DNA of 64,000 nt from Shewanella algidipiscicola (GTDB lineage: Bacteria > Pseudomonadota > Gammaproteobacteria > Enterobacterales > Shewanellaceae). The position numbers and the translations under genes are program-made. The stretch spans positions 1 to 64,000 of the forward strand of contig NZ_QPQT01000001.1 of NCBI RefSeq assembly GCF_003605125.1. Direction: 5' to 3'. The notes under the pieces were generated by a model that searched no databases, was not told the DNA's origin, and worked only from the letters and a program-made list of their open reading frames with translations. The stretch's first letter is position 1. Each line of letters begins with the position of its first letter. Positions 19,070 to 28,595 of this stretch are shown here, one piece after another.

Positions 19070-20470
19070 ATGAGCATTGCATCTGTCGCTTCTGTATTTA
19101 AAGGTGATTTTGCGGTTGGTTCGCAAGTTACTGTGCGCGGTTGGGTAAGAACTCGCCGAGATTCCAAAGCCGGCATCTCTTTTCTTGCCGTTTATGATGG
19201 TTCCTGTTTTGACCCAATCCAGGGCGTGGTGCCAAATAGCTTAGCCAATTATGACGAAGAGGTTCTTAAGCTGACCACAGGGTGTTCTGTGGTCATGACT
19301 GGTGACGTCGTAGAATCGCCAGGCCAAGGACAAGCATTTGAGCTACAAGTATCCAATATTGAAGTCACTGGTTGGGTGGATGATCCAGATACCTACCCAA
19401 TGGCAGCAAAGCGCCACTCTATCGAACACCTTCGTGAATTAGCTCACCTGCGTCCGCGTACCAATATTATTGGTGCTGTAGCGCGCGTGCGTAACAGTCT
19501 GTCGCAAGCTATTCACCGTTTTTATAACGAAGAGGGCTTTATCTGGGTATCGACTCCACTGATCACCGCATCAGACTGTGAAGGCGCTGGTGAAATGTTC
19601 CGCGTTTCCACCCTGGATATGGAAAACTTACCCCGCACCGACGACGGTAAAGTCGACTATAAAGAAGACTTTTTCGGTAAAGAGGCCTTTTTAACGGTAT
19701 CGGGTCAGCTTAACGCTGAAACTTACGCAAGTGCCTTGTCTAAGGTCTATACCTTTGGCCCTACTTTTCGCGCCGAGAATTCAAACACCAGCCGTCACCT
19801 TGCTGAATTTTGGATGGTCGAGCCTGAAGTGGCCTTCGCCGATTTAGATGATGTGGCCGGTTTAGCCGAGCGCATGTTGAAATACTGTTTCAAAGCCGTG
19901 CTTGCAGAACGCCCTGATGATTTAGCCTTTTTCGCCCAACGTGTCGATAAAACCGTTATTGAGCGCTTAGAAAACTTCGTCAATAGCGACTTTGCCCAAG
20001 TCGACTATACCGATGCCGTTGAGATCCTTAAAAACTGCGGTAAAAAGTTTGATTTCAATGTTGAATGGGGCATTGATCTGCAATCTGAGCATGAGCGCTA
20101 TCTGGCTGAAGAACACTTCAAAGCCCCAGTGGTTGTGAAGAACTATCCAAAAGATATTAAAGCCTTCTATATGCGCCTTAACGAAGACGGCAAAACCGTT
20201 GCCGCGATGGACGTATTGGCGCCAGGCATCGGTGAAATCATCGGGGGTGCCCAGCGTGAAGAGCGTTTAGATGTGCTCGATATGCGTCTTGCTGAAATGA
20301 ACCTGAGCAAAGAAGATTACTGGTGGTACCGTGATCTGCGTCGTTATGGCACTGTGCCACACGCAGGTTTTGGCCTAGGTTTTGAGCGTTTGGTCTCTTA
20401 TGTGACGGGTGTGTCTAACATTCGCGATGTGATCCCTTTCCCACGCGCACCTAAATCAGCCAACTTTTAA
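19070..20470 (+). CDS. asnS: Asparaginyl-tRNA synthetase
   Basis: Class IIb aminoacyl-tRNA synthetase that charges tRNA-Asn in the cytosol. The N-terminal OB-fold anticodon-binding domain ([19 protein letters not shown], about 22-40) is followed by the catalytic domain with motif 2 ([19 protein letters not shown], near 234-252) and motif 3 ([10 protein letters not shown], near 440). At 466 residues it is full length. A clear promoter and terminator mark it as a single-gene unit. Confidence 0.97.
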   Translation: MSIASVASVFKGDFAVGSQVTVRGWVRTRRDSKAGISFLAVYDGSCFDPIQGVVPNSLANYDEEVLKLTTGCSVVMTGDVVESPGQGQAFELQVSNIEVTGWVDDPDTYPMAAKRHSIEHLRELAHLRPRTNIIGAVARVRNSLSQAIHRFYNEEGFIWVSTPLITASDCEGAGEMFRVSTLDMENLPRTDDGKVDYKEDFFGKEAFLTVSGQLNAETYASALSKVYTFGPTFRAENSNTSRHLAEFWMVEPEVAFADLDDVAGLAERMLKYCFKAVLAERPDDLAFFAQRVDKTVIERLENFVNSDFAQVDYTDAVEILKNCGKKFDFNVEWGIDLQSEHERYLAEEHFKAPVVVKNYPKDIKAFYMRLNEDGKTVAAMDVLAPGIGEIIGGAQREERLDVLDMRLAEMNLSKEDYWWYRDLRRYGTVPHAGFGLGFERLVSYVTGVSNIRDVIPFPRAPKSANF

Positions 20471-20500
20471 ACGACAAGCGATTAGCTTGCTGATCAAGAC

Positions 20501-20537
20501 AAACGCCCCTAAGAGTTAATTTTAGGGGCGTTTTTTA
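20501..20537 (+). terminator. Intrinsic terminator of asnS
   Basis: A 12-bp stem AAACGCCCCTAA/TTAGGGGCGTTT with a 9-base loop followed by a T run, 30 bases after the stop codon. Confidence 0.9.
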
Positions 20538-20695
20538 TGGTCTTTATTGTGCGATTAGTTGTAATAGCAATTGAGAAAACATTTACGATAGCCATCAGAC
20601 AGTGGTTGAGAATCGTCATTTACGATTGCAATGAGTTAGAGTCTGCAATGGTGATGACAAGCAAACATCTGAATACGATGAGGAGATAATGCCCC

Positions 20696-21115
20696 ATGTG
20701 GATACAAAAACAGATAATCTTAACGCGTAAGCCACGCGGCTTTCATCTGATAACCGATGAGATAATGGCTGCAGTGCCAGAACTGCGCCAACTTAATATT
20801 GGTCTGGCCCACCTGCTATTACAGCATACCTCGGCCGGACTGACCCTGAACGAAAATGCCGACCCCAGCGTACGTGAGGATTTTGAACAATATTTTAATC
20901 GCCTCGCTCCAGAAAATGCGCCTTACTATACCCACACCTATGAAGGCAGCGATGATATGCCCGCGCACCTTAAGTCGTCCTTGCTGGGAGCTCAGCTGAG
21001 TGTCCCCATCACCCGCGGCCAGTTTAATTTAGGCACTTGGCAAGGGATCTACCTGTGTGAGGCGAGAAACCATGCCAGCGAGCGCACGTTACTCATCACC
21101 ATACAAGGTGAATGA
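20696..21115 (+). CDS. yjbQ: YjbQ family protein (UPF0047)
   Basis: A 139-residue soluble protein of the YjbQ/UPF0047 family. Members have a weak thiamine-phosphate synthase activity, but the physiological role is unsettled. Conserved blocks are visible: LLLQHTSAGLTLNENADPSV near residues 41-60, the HTYEGSDDMPAHLKSSLLG segment near 80-98, and GTWQGIYLCEAR near 114-125. The histidines and acidic residues in these blocks are the proposed active or metal site. It converges with the SNF2 helicase gene. Confidence 0.88.
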   Translation: MWIQKQIILTRKPRGFHLITDEIMAAVPELRQLNIGLAHLLLQHTSAGLTLNENADPSVREDFEQYFNRLAPENAPYYTHTYEGSDDMPAHLKSSLLGAQLSVPITRGQFNLGTWQGIYLCEARNHASERTLLITIQGE

Positions 21116-21180
21116 GCCATTGTGACTTAGAAAGTAACAGCCAAAATAACGAGCCAAGTGACAGACCAATATTGCCAATA

Positions 21181-24100
21181 CTAACTCGGTGGCACATCAT
21201 CAATAGGTTGCAATAACGCGAGCCAATCATTACTGTTCATCTCGGCTACCGACAGGCTCTCTGTTTGGTACATGCTTTGCGCTAATGCTTGTTTGGATTG
21301 CTGCAGCTGTTGAATACGTTCTTCGACAGTATTTTGGCAGATCAACTTATACACAAACACTGGCTTTTGCTGACCAATACGGTAAGCGCGATCGCTGGCT
21401 TGCTCTTCGGCCGCAGGATTCCACCATGGGTCGACATGAATAACCACATCTGCCTCGGTCAAATTGAGGCCTGAGCCCCCCGCTTTCAGGCTAATAAGAA
21501 ACACATTGACCTCACCGCGGCGAAACCTGTCGATACTTTTATCTCGATGGCGACTCTTACCCGTTAACATCTCATAATCGATCCCTTGCTGGTTTAGCTG
21601 GGCGGCGATGAGATCGAGCATGGTGGTAAACGATGAAAAAATAAGGATATTACGCCCATCTTCAATCATGTTAGGTAATTTATTGGCAAGCCATGCCAGC
21701 TTGGATGACACTTGTGGCCCGTCATCTATCAACTCAGCTAACTGAACAGCTACGCTGGTAAGTTTGGCCTCGGCGGCCTCGCTAGCGCCGCTGTCATGGC
21801 CTTTATCAAGGTATTCCACCTCTGTTGGCTGACGAGTATCAGACACATTACCAAGCTTGAGCATGGCGGGATGACAACAGACTTGCCGCAGTTTTAACAG
21901 TGCATTACTTATTGCCAACCGGTTAGCCTTGGCCCCGGTTTGCAGCAAAGCCAGTTGCAACTGCTCTGCGACCGTTAACCGAATCGTTTCATACAGATCC
22001 GCCTGTGTTTCGCTAAGTTCAATCAGGGTATTTATAACGGTTTTCTTTGGCAGTTCGGTCGCCACTTCCGCTTTAGTGCGGCGCAACATAAAGGGCGCGA
22101 TCCGCTGAGCTAACTTACGCCGCGCGGTATCGCACTGATCTTTTTCTATCGGCAGCTTAAATTGACGTTGATATTGGGCGGCAGTGCCCAGAAAGCCCGG
22201 CATCAAAAAGTTAAATAAAGACCACAGCTCACCCAAGTGATTTTCCATCGGTGTCCCCGTGAGGCACAGCCGATGTTGGGTCTTTAACTTATTAACCAAT
22301 TTAGTCACTTGGCTGCGGCTATTTTTGATGGTTTGCGCTTCATCTAAAATCACTTGATACCATTGCTGAGCTAACAGCAGCTGTGCATCTTGAGCCAAGA
22401 TCCCGTAACTGGTGATCACCATATCCACCTTATTAAGCTGAGATAGCTGCTCATGCCTAGCTCGTCCACTCCAGACTAAGGTCGTTAATGACGGCGCGAA
22501 GGTCGCCGCTTCACGTTGCCAGTTACTCAGTAAGCTGGTGGGCGCGATAATCAGCACAGGCGCGGTTAATAGCCCCTGTTGTTTATCTAGCAGTAAACTG
22601 CACAAGGTCTGGATGGTTTTGCCTAGCCCCATATCATCGGCCAAGATCCCGGCAAAATGGTGCTGTTTTAAAAACTGTAACCAACTGACGCCTTGGGCCT
22701 GATAAGGCCGCAGTTCAGCCTTGAGCCCTGCCGGTGCACTGAAGGCTGCCGCTTTGGGGTTAGCCCGTAAATAAGCGGTCAAGGCCTTTGCTTGTTTCTT
22801 CAGCCAAGTGGCACCGAACCATTTAAGGGCTTTAGTGCGCTTGTCAGTTAAATCTTGGCGCATGGCATCATCTAACTGAGGTAATCGCGCTAACTGGTGA
22901 CGCGGTAAGGCTAAATGTTGTGCTTCATTAAGCGGTTGCGTGTCAAATAACTCACCCAGCACGCTTAAGATCCGCGCAACTCGGGTTGCAGGCAAGATCA
23001 AAATCTCACCCGACTCGAGCTCCAGTGATACTGGCTCGCGCCCCGCTTTATCGGTTAACTTTCCTTGGCGAATAAGATTAATGAGTAAGGGGAGAATATT
23101 GACGCGCTCGCCATCCACCTCAACGCCTAAGCTCAGCTCAAACCAATCGGCATTTGGGGTATTAATTTCGGCGTACCAAGTATTGGCCGCTAATTTAACA
23201 AAACGATTTTTAGCGGCAAAATGAACATGCCACCCCGCCAATGATAACTGGCGAAAGAAGACGGCATGTTCACTAACATCATCGGGGATCACCCGCGTGC
23301 CCGCTTGCACACTCATGGCGATGGGTGGCTCAAAACAATGGCTAACTAGCGGTAACGCATTAAGTTGCAGTTGATACTGAGCGATTTGACCTAATAAGGG
23401 CTGGTGATCACAAGCGATATAAAGCAGTTGCGCTAAGGAGTACGCTACGCCGCGATGCACCATAGTAAATACCGCCACATCTAACGGCTGCATCGCCTGC
23501 ATTTGCCAGGGAAAATCGATACTGTGGCGCACCACTTCGATACAGGGCTGCCATTCTCCGTCACGGTCAATGTGTTCAAGCAGTTGCTGGTTTAGTTCTG
23601 CATTTTGACGCTCATCAATAACGATTGTGCCGCTTACTGGCTCGACATACACCTGATCACTGACAGGGACAAGAAAGTGAGTATCGACATAATCTTCATC
23701 ATAGTGAACATCACAGCGCAGAGGTGACTTAGTTAATGTTTGATAAAAACTGCGGCCACAGGCACAGAGTAAGCGATAAAAATCACTCGTTAATCCGTGC
23801 GGTAATGTTAAGTCTATCTGCTGGAACTGCGCGAGTATCTCATCGCCACTGAGCTGGGCTTTTAACAGTGACAATAACTGTTGGTCAGTTTGGCTAACAT
23901 ACTTAGGCAATGGCGCACTGCCAATGATGTCAAAACCTAACGTATCCCTTAGCTGATAAGTGCCATTTTTATTCAAATAGCCTTTATGAACACTTAAACG
24001 CAGCGCACCTTCATCGCCATAAATTACATACAATACCCTGTGGCGAGCCATCGCTGGGAACGGGTCAAACTCTTGATTGGCTTCACTCTTAAATAAGCGA

Positions 24101-24399
24101 ATTGCCGTATCGATGCGTCGGCTGCGTTCATTGGTATTATTGCTTTGCTGTGCAAGGTGTTCGATGGCCAAAGCGGCGATATGTGTACAGTTGGCAGCTT
24201 GGCAGCTGCAATGGCCGCTAAAGCGATCACTGGGCACAAGTGAGAGATGAGCGGCGTAGTGCCCTTGCTCGGTTGTAAAGTGCCCTGCTATCTCAGTGGC
24301 GGACAGCTTAACGTCGTTAAGTTGCCCCGCTAATAGCAGTTGTAATCCCGCGAAAACTTGTTGATGGGCAAAAACCTGGGTTAGTGCAAACAATGACAT
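21181..24399 (-). CDS. SNF2 family DEAD/DEAH-type helicase with SWIM zinc finger
   Basis: A 1072-residue DNA-translocating ATPase of the Swi2/Snf2 superfamily. A SWIM zinc finger (CSCQAANCTH, near 62-73) sits at the N terminus, followed by a long linker and two RecA-like domains at the C-terminal half: LADDMGLGKTIQTL (near 580-593), DEAQTIKN (motif II), LTGTPMENHLGELW (motif III), and QASDRAYRIGQ (motif VI). This fits the bacterial SWIM-SNF2 group. The cellular role is not established; relatives are implicated in chromosome or transcription maintenance. It is a lone gene without nuclease or methyltransferase partners, so a defence role is not supported. Confidence 0.87.
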   Translation of the reverse strand: MSLFALTQVFAHQQVFAGLQLLLAGQLNDVKLSATEIAGHFTTEQGHYAAHLSLVPSDRFSGHCSCQAANCTHIAALAIEHLAQQSNNTNERSRRIDTAIRLFKSEANQEFDPFPAMARHRVLYVIYGDEGALRLSVHKGYLNKNGTYQLRDTLGFDIIGSAPLPKYVSQTDQQLLSLLKAQLSGDEILAQFQQIDLTLPHGLTSDFYRLLCACGRSFYQTLTKSPLRCDVHYDEDYVDTHFLVPVSDQVYVEPVSGTIVIDERQNAELNQQLLEHIDRDGEWQPCIEVVRHSIDFPWQMQAMQPLDVAVFTMVHRGVAYSLAQLLYIACDHQPLLGQIAQYQLQLNALPLVSHCFEPPIAMSVQAGTRVIPDDVSEHAVFFRQLSLAGWHVHFAAKNRFVKLAANTWYAEINTPNADWFELSLGVEVDGERVNILPLLINLIRQGKLTDKAGREPVSLELESGEILILPATRVARILSVLGELFDTQPLNEAQHLALPRHQLARLPQLDDAMRQDLTDKRTKALKWFGATWLKKQAKALTAYLRANPKAAAFSAPAGLKAELRPYQAQGVSWLQFLKQHHFAGILADDMGLGKTIQTLCSLLLDKQQGLLTAPVLIIAPTSLLSNWQREAATFAPSLTTLVWSGRARHEQLSQLNKVDMVITSYGILAQDAQLLLAQQWYQVILDEAQTIKNSRSQVTKLVNKLKTQHRLCLTGTPMENHLGELWSLFNFLMPGFLGTAAQYQRQFKLPIEKDQCDTARRKLAQRIAPFMLRRTKAEVATELPKKTVINTLIELSETQADLYETIRLTVAEQLQLALLQTGAKANRLAISNALLKLRQVCCHPAMLKLGNVSDTRQPTEVEYLDKGHDSGASEAAEAKLTSVAVQLAELIDDGPQVSSKLAWLANKLPNMIEDGRNILIFSSFTTMLDLIAAQLNQQGIDYEMLTGKSRHRDKSIDRFRRGEVNVFLISLKAGGSGLNLTEADVVIHVDPWWNPAAEEQASDRAYRIGQQKPVFVYKLICQNTVEERIQQLQQSKQALAQSMYQTESLSVAEMNSNDWLALLQPIDDVPPS

Positions 24400-24732
24400 C
24401 TTCCATAGCCCAATAATCAGGCCATTAATCTTTCGACAAAGGCCAAATCATAGCATTATTTGCCCACTTTCCCTAGCCGATAAACACCCCATTTCGCCGC
24501 AGGGGACAGATATCAGACCTTTATCGCTAGGCTAAGCTCAATCTTGAAATAAAACAGATAGAGTAAGCATGAGAGTATGCGCTCGGAGCGTGAAAATTAA
24601 GCCTTCGACTTAAGCAATAATACTGAGCCTTGGATAAACAGGACTGCACAACGTTATAACGATCGGGTTAGTTGTTGTAGAAGCTGCACTGACACACCTT
24701 CTACAAAAACCAATAAGATATTTTAAACACGC
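24400..24732. other. Intergenic region with hairpin
   Basis: This 333-base gap lies between two minus-strand genes. It contains an inverted repeat (TTGTAGAAG at 24675-24683, CTTCTACAA at 24698-24706), 27 bases downstream of the methyltransferase stop and probably its 3' hairpin, although no T run follows on that strand. The 10-base palindrome CGTTATAACG sits next to it. No gene seen. Confidence 0.5.
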
Positions 24733-25947
24733 TTATTCAGTAATACGCTGCATTCTTGCTAGGTAAAAACCATCGAAGCCAGATTCAGCCACACTGATGG
24801 TCTCATCATCCATAAAGCTAAAGTGGGGGTTGGCTGCCAAAAAAGCATCCACTTGCTGACGATTTTCTTGTGGCATTATCGAACAGGTGGCGTAAATCAA
24901 TATGCCATCGACTTTGACCATGCGACTGTAACTTTGCAAAATATCTTTTTGCAGCTGCACGAGTACGGGTAAACGCTCTGGAGTGTCACGCCATTTGGCA
25001 TCGGGATTACGTTTTAGTACCCCAAGGCCTGAACAAGGCACATCGAGTAATACTCTGTCGGCGGTCAGTTTTAAGCGTTTAATGGTTTTGCTGCTGGCAA
25101 TGAGCCGGGTTTCGATATTGTGCGCGCCACCGCGGCGAGCGCGTTGCTTAAGGCTGTCAAGTTTCCACTGCTCGACATCCATCGCTAACAAGCGTCCCTT
25201 ACCTTGCATTTGTGCGGCGATCGACAGGGTTTTTCCGCCAGCACCGGCGCACGCATCGATGACGCGCATACCAGGTTTAGCATTCACAGCTGCCGCAACC
25301 TGTTGTGAACCGGCATCTTGTTGTTCAAACAATCCTGCTTTAAAGCTATCGGTACGAAACAGTGCCGAGTCGGATATCACTTGTAACGCTGTGTCTACAC
25401 CATCAACCCGTTGTGTTTGCACCCCTTCGCGTGCCAATTTTTGCTGTAACTCTTCTGGCTGGCACTTTAATAAGTTGGTTCGTAAAAAGCGCTGCGGCGC
25501 CATAGCTAGTGCCGCGCGCTCAGCAGGCCAAAGGCTGCCCATTTGTGCTGTGCCGAGTTCGTCAAGCCACTCAGGACAGCCATCAAACAGCGGTAAGTCA
25601 AGCTTGGCCTGCGCTAAACGCTGGTCAAAATCGTTTTGCTCTATCGTCAAGGTATATGGCAATTTTGGCAGCTCGAGCCCATGGAACATATGCCAAGCAT
25701 TGAGTAAGCGTGAACCTAAGCGCTCAATATCTGCTGGCGCCATATCTGCTAAATAACAATATAGGTTTAACCGACGTAATAGATCGCCCGCCACTGTGGT
25801 GATCCTTGCCTGTTCTGAAGGCGCTAACTTTAGCCCAGAGAAATGATGCGAATAAGCTCTGTCTAAGGGTTTCCCCTCATTGAGCACCATAGTGAGTACA
25901 TTAATAACTAATTCGGTTGAACTGGGTGATAGTGACGCGTTTAGCAT
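24733..25947 (-). CDS. RsmB/NSUN-type RNA (cytosine-5) methyltransferase
   Basis: A SAM-dependent methyltransferase of the NOL1/NOP2/Sun family acting on rRNA or tRNA cytosines. The C-terminal half shows motif I DACAGAGGKTLSIA (near 231-244), motif IV LDVPCSGLGVLKRNPD (near 297-312) and motif VI YATCSIMPQEN (near 352-362). The cysteines in motifs IV and VI are the release and nucleophile residues of this family. The 404-residue length is shorter than E. coli RsmF and similar to RsmB, but an N-terminal NusB-like domain is not obvious. The exact target base is therefore unknown. Confidence 0.85.
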   Translation of the reverse strand: MLNASLSPSSTELVINVLTMVLNEGKPLDRAYSHHFSGLKLAPSEQARITTVAGDLLRRLNLYCYLADMAPADIERLGSRLLNAWHMFHGLELPKLPYTLTIEQNDFDQRLAQAKLDLPLFDGCPEWLDELGTAQMGSLWPAERAALAMAPQRFLRTNLLKCQPEELQQKLAREGVQTQRVDGVDTALQVISDSALFRTDSFKAGLFEQQDAGSQQVAAAVNAKPGMRVIDACAGAGGKTLSIAAQMQGKGRLLAMDVEQWKLDSLKQRARRGGAHNIETRLIASSKTIKRLKLTADRVLLDVPCSGLGVLKRNPDAKWRDTPERLPVLVQLQKDILQSYSRMVKVDGILIYATCSIMPQENRQQVDAFLAANPHFSFMDDETISVAESGFDGFYLARMQRITE

Positions 25948-26274
25948 GATAAAGCCTGTTAATAAAAATCCGGAGGATCATAGGAGTTAGCGCGTGATTA
26001 CGCAAGTACAACGCGCATAGTTCGAGTTAGGTAGAGATAAATAATGTTTATCAGAGCTTCGGCTTAACGTGGTAGGGGTTAGCGCTGGCGGCCGTATCAT
26101 TGCCCTTAGCATTGCCATTCACACCGTATATTGAGCATCTGTCTGTTAGTCACGACTTGTATTAAGTGCTAGCTGCTAGCAATTAACGGTATCAGCAATG
26201 TTTGGCTCAAGCATAACCTTGAGCCAAGTTGACGCCGGTGACGTTAAAGCAACGCCTTCAGTAGGCGTATTATA
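25948..26274. other. Intergenic region, hairpin only
   Basis: 327 bases between two minus-strand genes. It holds the hairpin at 26202-26227 and presumably the methyltransferase promoter. No open frame was recognised. Confidence 0.5.
26202..26227 (-). terminator. 3' hairpin of the RhlE-type helicase gene
   Basis: A perfect 10-bp inverted repeat (TTGGCTCAAG/CTTGAGCCAA, 6-base loop), 47 bases after the stop on the minus strand. No T run follows, so it may be an mRNA-stabilising stem or a weak terminator. Confidence 0.4.
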
Positions 26275-27603
26275 TTAAGATTTATCGGTCCACGGGTTAA
26301 AGCCTGGCACTGAAGTTGGCTTATCCACTTTATTGGTAGACTTAGCCTTTTGAGTAGACTTAGCCTTTGGTGGCTTTTTTTGGCCCTCAACGGGCGATGT
26401 TCCCTCTTCAATACGCTGTTTAGGTCGGTAATTTAAAATTGAGGTTGGCACGGCCTTACGCGGTGTGAACCCTTCAATTTCGCGACGTTCCAGTAAATGA
26501 CCCAAGCGGCTCTCAATCATGCATAAATTTTTAAAATCATCTTTAGAGACGAGTGATATCGCCTGCCCTTTAGCACCAGCACGACCGGTACGGCCAATTC
26601 GATGGACATATTCATCGGCAGGAAAAGGCAAGTCATAATTAATCACCAAGGGAAGGTTATCAATATCAATACCACGGGCAGATATTCCCGTGGAGATAAG
26701 ATACTTAATCTTACCCGCCTTGAAGTCCGCTAAGATCTGCTCTCGGCTCGCCTGAGCACGGCCACTGTGAATGCAATCGGCTGCTATGCCCCGCTTTTCA
26801 AGTTGGCTAACTAATTTAGCCGCGCCATGCTTGGTCTCGATAAAGATCAACGCCTGCGGCCAGTTATGCTGTTGAATAAGATGACTCAATAAAGCCGACT
26901 TTTTATCTTTATCCACAGTGGTGATCCACTGCTCAATATTAGGCTTAGCGGATTCATCTTTAGTCACCGACAAGTGAATTGCGTTAGGAACCGTCTCTTT
27001 TGCCAATTCGCGAACCTGACGCGATAGGGTCGCGGAAAACAACAGGTTTTGCCTATCTTGAGGCAAGCTGTCGATGATCTTAGTAATATCTTCGATAAAG
27101 CCCATGTCGAGCATCCTGTCGGCTTCATCCAGTACTAGCACCTCGATTTCGTCAAAATGAATGGCGCGTTGGGTGTAAAGATCCCTTAAGCGACCTGGGG
27201 TAGCCACCACAATATCGACACCATCGATGAGTTGCTGCTTTTGCGCCGCTAACTCAACACCACCATAAATCGCCATCGATTTAAGATTAAGGTACTTACC
27301 ATATTGAGCAATGCGGTTATCGACCTGCAAGGCAAGCTCGCGCGTCGGAGTCAAGATTAATGCCCGCGCTCGCTTTTTACGTTGCGTATCACCGTTAGCT
27401 AAACGGCTCAGAATAGGCAATACAAAACTGGCCGTTTTACCGCTACCAGTCTGCGCCGCGGCAATCAAGTTTTTGCCTTTTAAGGCCAGAGGAATGGCTT
27501 CGGCTTGGATAGGCGTTGGGGTCGAATAGCCTAATTCGCTAAGCGCGGTAAGGATGGCTGGGTTTAGCCCAAGTGTAGAAAACCCAAGTGTAGAAAATGA
27601 CAT
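26275..27603 (-). CDS. rhlE: DEAD-box RNA helicase, RhlE type
   Basis: An ATP-dependent RNA helicase for ribosome assembly or RNA turnover. Core motifs in order are the Q motif (GYSTPTPIQ), AAQTGSGKT (Walker A), TPTRELALQ, DEADRMLDMGF, FSATLS, and HRIGRTGRAG. A basic C-terminal tail with a repeated KAKST unit (near residues 412-422) follows and is a typical low-complexity RNA-binding extension. ATG at 27603 is the start by homology; in-frame codons reach up to a TTG at 27678, but nothing upstream resembles the family. The N terminus contains a duplicated FSTLG unit encoded by a 15-base direct repeat. Confidence 0.88.
   Translation of the reverse strand: MSFSTLGFSTLGLNPAILTALSELGYSTPTPIQAEAIPLALKGKNLIAAAQTGSGKTASFVLPILSRLANGDTQRKKRARALILTPTRELALQVDNRIAQYGKYLNLKSMAIYGGVELAAQKQQLIDGVDIVVATPGRLRDLYTQRAIHFDEIEVLVLDEADRMLDMGFIEDITKIIDSLPQDRQNLLFSATLSRQVRELAKETVPNAIHLSVTKDESAKPNIEQWITTVDKDKKSALLSHLIQQHNWPQALIFIETKHGAAKLVSQLEKRGIAADCIHSGRAQASREQILADFKAGKIKYLISTGISARGIDIDNLPLVINYDLPFPADEYVHRIGRTGRAGAKGQAISLVSKDDFKNLCMIESRLGHLLERREIEGFTPRKAVPTSILNYRPKQRIEEGTSPVEGQKKPPKAKSTQKAKSTNKVDKPTSVPGFNPWTDKS
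27567..27600 (-). repeat. 15-nt tandem duplication in the helicase N terminus
   Basis: CCCAAGTGTAGAAAA occurs twice in tandem, encoding FSTLG-FSTLG on the minus strand just after the start codon. It preserves the reading frame. Confidence 0.8.
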
Positions 27604-27753
27604 GTAAAATCTCAGTGTGAGTCCTAAACCTGATTTTAAGGCGCCTTGCAAGGCAGCATTAAACGCAAAATGGGACAAAAATTAGCTAAATAGATTTAGC
27701 CCTGCTAATTAATCAACAAGTCTATCAAAACGGGCATCACAATCGTGGCGCTG

Positions 27754-27781
27754 ATTATAACAGAACTCCAGCAAGTGTATA
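27754..27781 (-). promoter_or_regulatory. Possible promoter of the RhlE-type helicase gene
   Basis: On the minus strand a perfect TATAAT (ATTATA at 27754-27759) has a moderate -35 TATACA at 16-base spacing. This would give a leader of about 145 bases that includes a 12-base palindrome (GCCTTGCAAGGC, 27643-27654). Confidence 0.35.
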
Positions 27782-27838
27782 AAACCCTTTACTGCCAATC
27801 ACTCCACAGGGCGTGACCGAGCCAATCATAAAATCGAC

Positions 27839-28207
27839 TTAGTGCCCTTGATTAATGGCAATCAACCGGGTGATAAAACGCGTTAATGCGGCTGCATCGG
27901 TAAATTTAAACCCCAAACCATAATGGATACCGTTAAGGCTTTTCTGTACCCGCTTAGGAAAACGGGTCATCTCACTATGGTGTACAAATCCTGCTTTATG
28001 TTTTACCCCATCAAGGGCGGACAACTCGGCAAGAAACACTTCATAGGCAGGGCGAATAACCAATAGACAATCTTTGTCAGCCCCATAGAGATAAAAAGGC
28101 TCTTTTAACTCGGGCAGCATATATTCGGTCATTTTTTTAACGGTAAAATTGGTTCTGCACTTAAGCGTGCTCAATAGCCCGGTGATTTCACTGTGTTCAA
28201 TTGCCAC
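27839..28207 (-). CDS. Conserved-looking protein of unknown function
   Basis: I do not recognise the family. The GTG at 28207 is chosen because CAGGAG stands eight bases upstream; this gives 122 residues. The longer in-frame extension to 28306 is rich in cysteine and histidine and unlike the rest, so it is probably not translated. The protein is soluble, with a predicted mixed alpha/beta pattern (FYLYGADKDCLLVIRPAYEVF, then SEMTRFPKRVQKSLNGIHYG). It is adjacent to and divergent from the EF-G 2 gene. Confidence 0.6.
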   Translation of the reverse strand: MAIEHSEITGLLSTLKCRTNFTVKKMTEYMLPELKEPFYLYGADKDCLLVIRPAYEVFLAELSALDGVKHKAGFVHHSEMTRFPKRVQKSLNGIHYGLGFKFTDAAALTRFITRLIAINQGH

Positions 28208-28595
28208 GCTAAATACTCCTGATAAGTGACACCCTTGCCTTTTATTGTCTAGGCAGTGAGATTGCCCGCTATGGTAGCAGCGGTTGGCACAATCTCCTAC
28301 AGACACCTCCTATTCATGCAGTATCACAGTTACCCACATAATGTTCAGTGCTGAAAGTGGCTTACATTTAAACAAAAAAATATAAGTGATAACAACCGCG
28401 GCACTAAGTGAATAAAAAGTCGGCAACACAAGGCATGGCAAGGCCTGTAGCTGGTGACAAACAATTATGTGAAAGGGTAAAGTTGACCTAATTAGGCAAA
28501 ATTGAATGATTTTAAGAAAAATCTATAAAACAATTCTAAAAGTATTGATATACTTCCCCCCGAATTTTAGAACGTAACTCCAATAGAGTAGAAAA
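28208..28595. other. Divergent region upstream of the EF-G 2 gene
   Basis: 388 bases. A candidate promoter for EF-G 2 is TTGAAT (28502-28507), 16 bases, TATAAA (28524-28529). Just after it lies an inverted repeat TTCTAAAA (28534-28541)/TTTTAGAA (28565-28572) that would form in the leader RNA. No gene seen. Confidence 0.45.

Noticed and set aside
24983..25756. 257-residue open frame on the plus strand opposite the methyltransferase
   Set aside because: It is the reverse strand of a clear SAM methyltransferase and its composition (serine, cysteine and arginine rich) is that of a shadow frame.
26322..26365. Repeated KAKST unit in the helicase tail
   Set aside because: Low-complexity basic tail common in this helicase family, not a mobile or regulatory repeat.
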